Assembly: GCF_013393945.1 (NCBI RefSeq)
Contig: NZ_CP040297.1
Location: 3,876,001-3,940,000 of the forward strand
Length of the DNA stretch: 64,000 bases
Source of the DNA: Nostoc sp. TCL26-01
GTDB lineage: Bacteria > Cyanobacteriota > Cyanobacteriia > Cyanobacteriales > Nostocaceae
Direction: 5' to 3'
Shown: piece by piece, positions 63,001 through 64,000 of the stretch
How the letters are laid out: every line of letters starts with the position of its first letter
Numbering within the stretch: position 1 is the stretch's first letter
Translations under genes and position numbers: made by a program
The notes under the pieces: generated by a model
The model's database searches: none
The model's input: the letters and a program-made list of their open reading frames with translations, nothing else
What the model was told of the DNA's origin: nothing

Positions 63001-64000
63001 AATTAAATCGTTCCCTAAAAATTGCTCTAACTGCTTCTATTTTAGCCATTTTGGGTTTGAGCGTTTCCATTGTCACAGCTGTCGATAGTGAAATTAAAAC
63101 CTTGAGTGTTTCCAGTGAAGCTTTGTTTGCATCCCAAAAAGGTCTTGATGCTCTCAAAGAAGGTATCAAAGCCGGGAGGAAACTGCAACGGGCAATTTGG
63201 GTAGATGACAATACTAGAGAACAAGTAAAAACTGCCTTGTATCAAGCAATTGTTGGCGCTAGGGAATATAATCGCTTGGAAGGTCATACTTCTGGAGTTA
63301 ACAGTACTGCATTTAGCCCTGATGGGGCATTAATTGCCTCCGCTAGTGCCGATAACACGATTAAACTCTGGCGTTTTGATGGCAGTTTTGTGGCTAATTT
63401 AGCCCAACATACTGATGTAGTCAATAGTGTGAGCTTCAGTTTGGATGGACAACTGATTGTTTCTACTAGTCAAGACCAGACAGTCAAATTGTGGAATCGC
63501 CAGGGTCAATTGCAGAGAACTTTAACAGGACATACTGATGTCGTCAATAGTGCCAGTTTCAGCCGCGATGGCCAGACTATTGCTTCCGCCAGTAGTGACA
63601 AGACAGTGAAACTGTGGGGACGAGATGGAACACTGCGGAGAACTTTAACTGGACATACTGATGCAGTCTTGGGTGTGGCTTGGTCACCTGATGGGAAAAT
63701 TCTCGCTTCTGTCGGTGCTGACAAAAGCATTAAACTTTGGAGTCTGAGGGGTGAATTACTCGCTAGTTGGCAAGGTCATGATGATGCCATTTTAGGTGTA
63801 GCTTGGTCGCCTAACTCTCAAACCATCGCTACCGCTAGCTTTGATAAGACTATCAAACTCTGGAATCTCCAAGGCAATTTGTTAAAAACCTTATCGGGAC
63901 ATACGGCGGGGGTAACTAGTGTGAGTTTCAGTCCCAATGGTCAAACTCTTGCTTCCAGCAGTCTGGATGAGACACTGAAATTATGGAATCCAGACGGTTT
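59994..64000 (+). CDS. STAND ATPase with C-terminal WD40 repeats, runs off the window
   Basis: At least 1335 codons from ATG 59994, no stop before the window edge. Layout: about 540 residues of helical, TPR-like sequence with no motif I recognise; a STAND-type ATPase opening GRERDINNLI (nt about 61640) with Walker A GPSGVGKSS (nt about 61710) and Walker B LIFDQFEEFF; winged-helix region; coiled coil (nt about 62705-62990); one hydrophobic segment TASILAILGLSVSIVTAV (nt about 63030-63080); and at least six WD40 repeats of about 123 bp from nt 63270 (SFSPDGxxIASASxDxTIKLW). STAND/WD40 proteins are signal-activated ATPases in signalling, cell death and defence. The start overlaps the ATPase gene. 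Confidence 0.88.
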   Translation, partial: MAEGYPVADIRAANERAVRSLWRAIALSSGHFSVVLVQCNYRVLQERILRRLDELAIAIPIQKVVLPHNTRSLYTTIHLNLLADAEPPSALMILGLETVEEIDDLLRSINQIRDEFPKRHPFPMIFWVTETVLQKLVRLAPDFASWAATPIRLEMTTPELLQFLHRETDSLFAKILPQDTTSSKPPVIDDYPTLEQVWEHSDELHCAIAELHDRGITLEPELNASLKFVFGLDDYVSDRINYALSHFQQSLQVWQHLVEIGDPTDAVEQDVFTSPTPPTPPSSPILRQGVLLYYIGLCYCRLAEQNQLDHLRHWDAAKFYLQECLQVLQAAGRPDIAAEFIGQLAEVLEHLQSWTELQTIAQKALELHQTYGSQIQLACDYGFLAQVALQQSRWVQASILAHVSLLKLAESENYSDSNPHDCLFPLLLAQIYYLILAKAQQKLGEHSVAREYLDKAAKELTTALENSAHQYDAHRYIRLLRTLRSLYFEAGRYLEAYCIRQKRRSVEQQYGFRAFIGAGRLQPQRQATNPALMSPSGSSSVALEIAASGRERDINNLIGRISRADQKLIVIHGPSGVGKSSTVTAGLVPALQNRAIGDQIAVPVVLQVYTDWVRELGKALNEAVTHIAGDISIAPEVLSLPATPITIDDIFQQLHQNANNHLITVLIFDQFEEFFFGYTDRQQKQEFDQFLSQCLNISFVKIVFSLREDYLHQLLEFKHLANLEAINNNILDKHIRYQLNNFSPEYAKAIIQKLTERSQSNLEPDLIDALVEDLSTELGEVRPIELQVVGAQLQDERINTLSQYQQYRPNKLIERYIKELIKDCGAENERAALLVLYLLTDESNKRPFKTRAELTSELAELEDASKLELVLDILVRSGLVVLFPDVPERYQLIHDYLVDLIRYLQQQESSLQVQLNQLRRRVEQSQTEIERLKSELRQKKQQSKFTDIYPQQGLDLVTELRELRKREELSQLEIEQLRAEVKEKELTAQLAESQEQQRVSEAKLNRSLKIALTASILAILGLSVSIVTAVDSEIKTLSVSSEALFASQKGLDALKEGIKAGRKLQRAIWVDDNTREQVKTALYQAIVGAREYNRLEGHTSGVNSTAFSPDGALIASASADNTIKLWRFDGSFVANLAQHTDVVNSVSFSLDGQLIVSTSQDQTVKLWNRQGQLQRTLTGHTDVVNSASFSRDGQTIASASSDKTVKLWGRDGTLRRTLTGHTDAVLGVAWSPDGKILASVGADKSIKLWSLRGELLASWQGHDDAILGVAWSPNSQTIATASFDKTIKLWNLQGNLLKTLSGHTAGVTSVSFSPNGQTLASSSLDETLKLWNPDG

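Noticed and set aside
1..64000. tRNA, rRNA or other large structured RNA genes
   Set aside because: Scanning by eye found no cloverleaf or rRNA-like sequence; without a covariance search small RNAs cannot be excluded.

Overview
The window comes from the chromosome of a filamentous, heterocyst-forming cyanobacterium of the Nostoc/Anabaena group. The evidence is a fraC-fraD-fraE cluster (septal junctions and filament integrity), a lone xisI-type gene, a cyanobacterial bacteriophytochrome with its response regulator, glycolate dehydrogenase subunits, many HIP1 octamers (GCGATCGC) in coding and non-coding DNA, and many runs of short heptamer-type tandem repeats between genes. The species cannot be fixed from the sequence alone.

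Layout. 1-5.8 kb: the start of serA, a Uma2-type nuclease gene, two secreted cell-wall proteins (SH3/peptidoglycan binding; M23 peptidase) and a hydantoinase B-type gene. 5.9-6.6 kb: an internally deleted IS701-like element with perfect 20-bp inverted ends. 6.6-22.3 kb: a complete type I-D CRISPR-Cas island. It holds a 15-repeat array read on the minus strand, a leader, then (all minus strand) cas2, cas1, cas4, a four-helix-bundle protein, cas6, a 2OG-Fe(II) oxygenase, csc1, csc2, cas10d, a PDDEXK nuclease (DUF1016/YhcG), a DUF433 protein, a 60-aa unknown, an orphan two-repeat mini-CRISPR and the cas3 helicase. A WYL-type regulator is divergent from cas3. Oxygenase, helix bundle, DUF1016/DUF433 pair and mini-CRISPR are not part of the standard I-D set.

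22.4-31 kb: a DUF4278 protein, a two-domain CobO-like protein, fraCDE, a pentapeptide-repeat protein, a sugar ABC permease, purN and small membrane or secreted proteins. 31.3-37.9 kb: a large RTX-type protein with five 399-bp tandem modules, followed by a three-gene minus-strand set that looks like a peptide-modification cluster: a secreted Lys/Asp/Ser-rich peptide, a degenerate ATP-grasp protein, and an ATP-grasp enzyme fused to a 2OG-Fe(II) oxygenase-like domain. 38-47 kb: zinc ribbon, PIN/TRAM protein, hemW, a STAND-protein remnant, a polytopic membrane protein, glcF-glcE and a CDF metal transporter.

47.5-53.1 kb: a light-sensing signalling operon (bacteriophytochrome, CheY-like regulator, hybrid PAS kinase). 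53.2-58.1 kb: remnants of toxin-antitoxin and Uma2 genes, an M48 protease, a COP23-type protein, two Uma2 genes and a solo xisI. 58.7-64 kb: an AAA-type ATPase gene overlapping a large STAND ATPase with C-terminal WD40 repeats that runs off the window.

The best candidates for undescribed biology are the mini-CRISPR next to cas3 (possibly a CreA/CreR-like guide), the oxygenase inside the I-D operon, and the ATP-grasp/oxygenase peptide cluster. Functions are assigned from sequence motifs read by eye; no database search was run.
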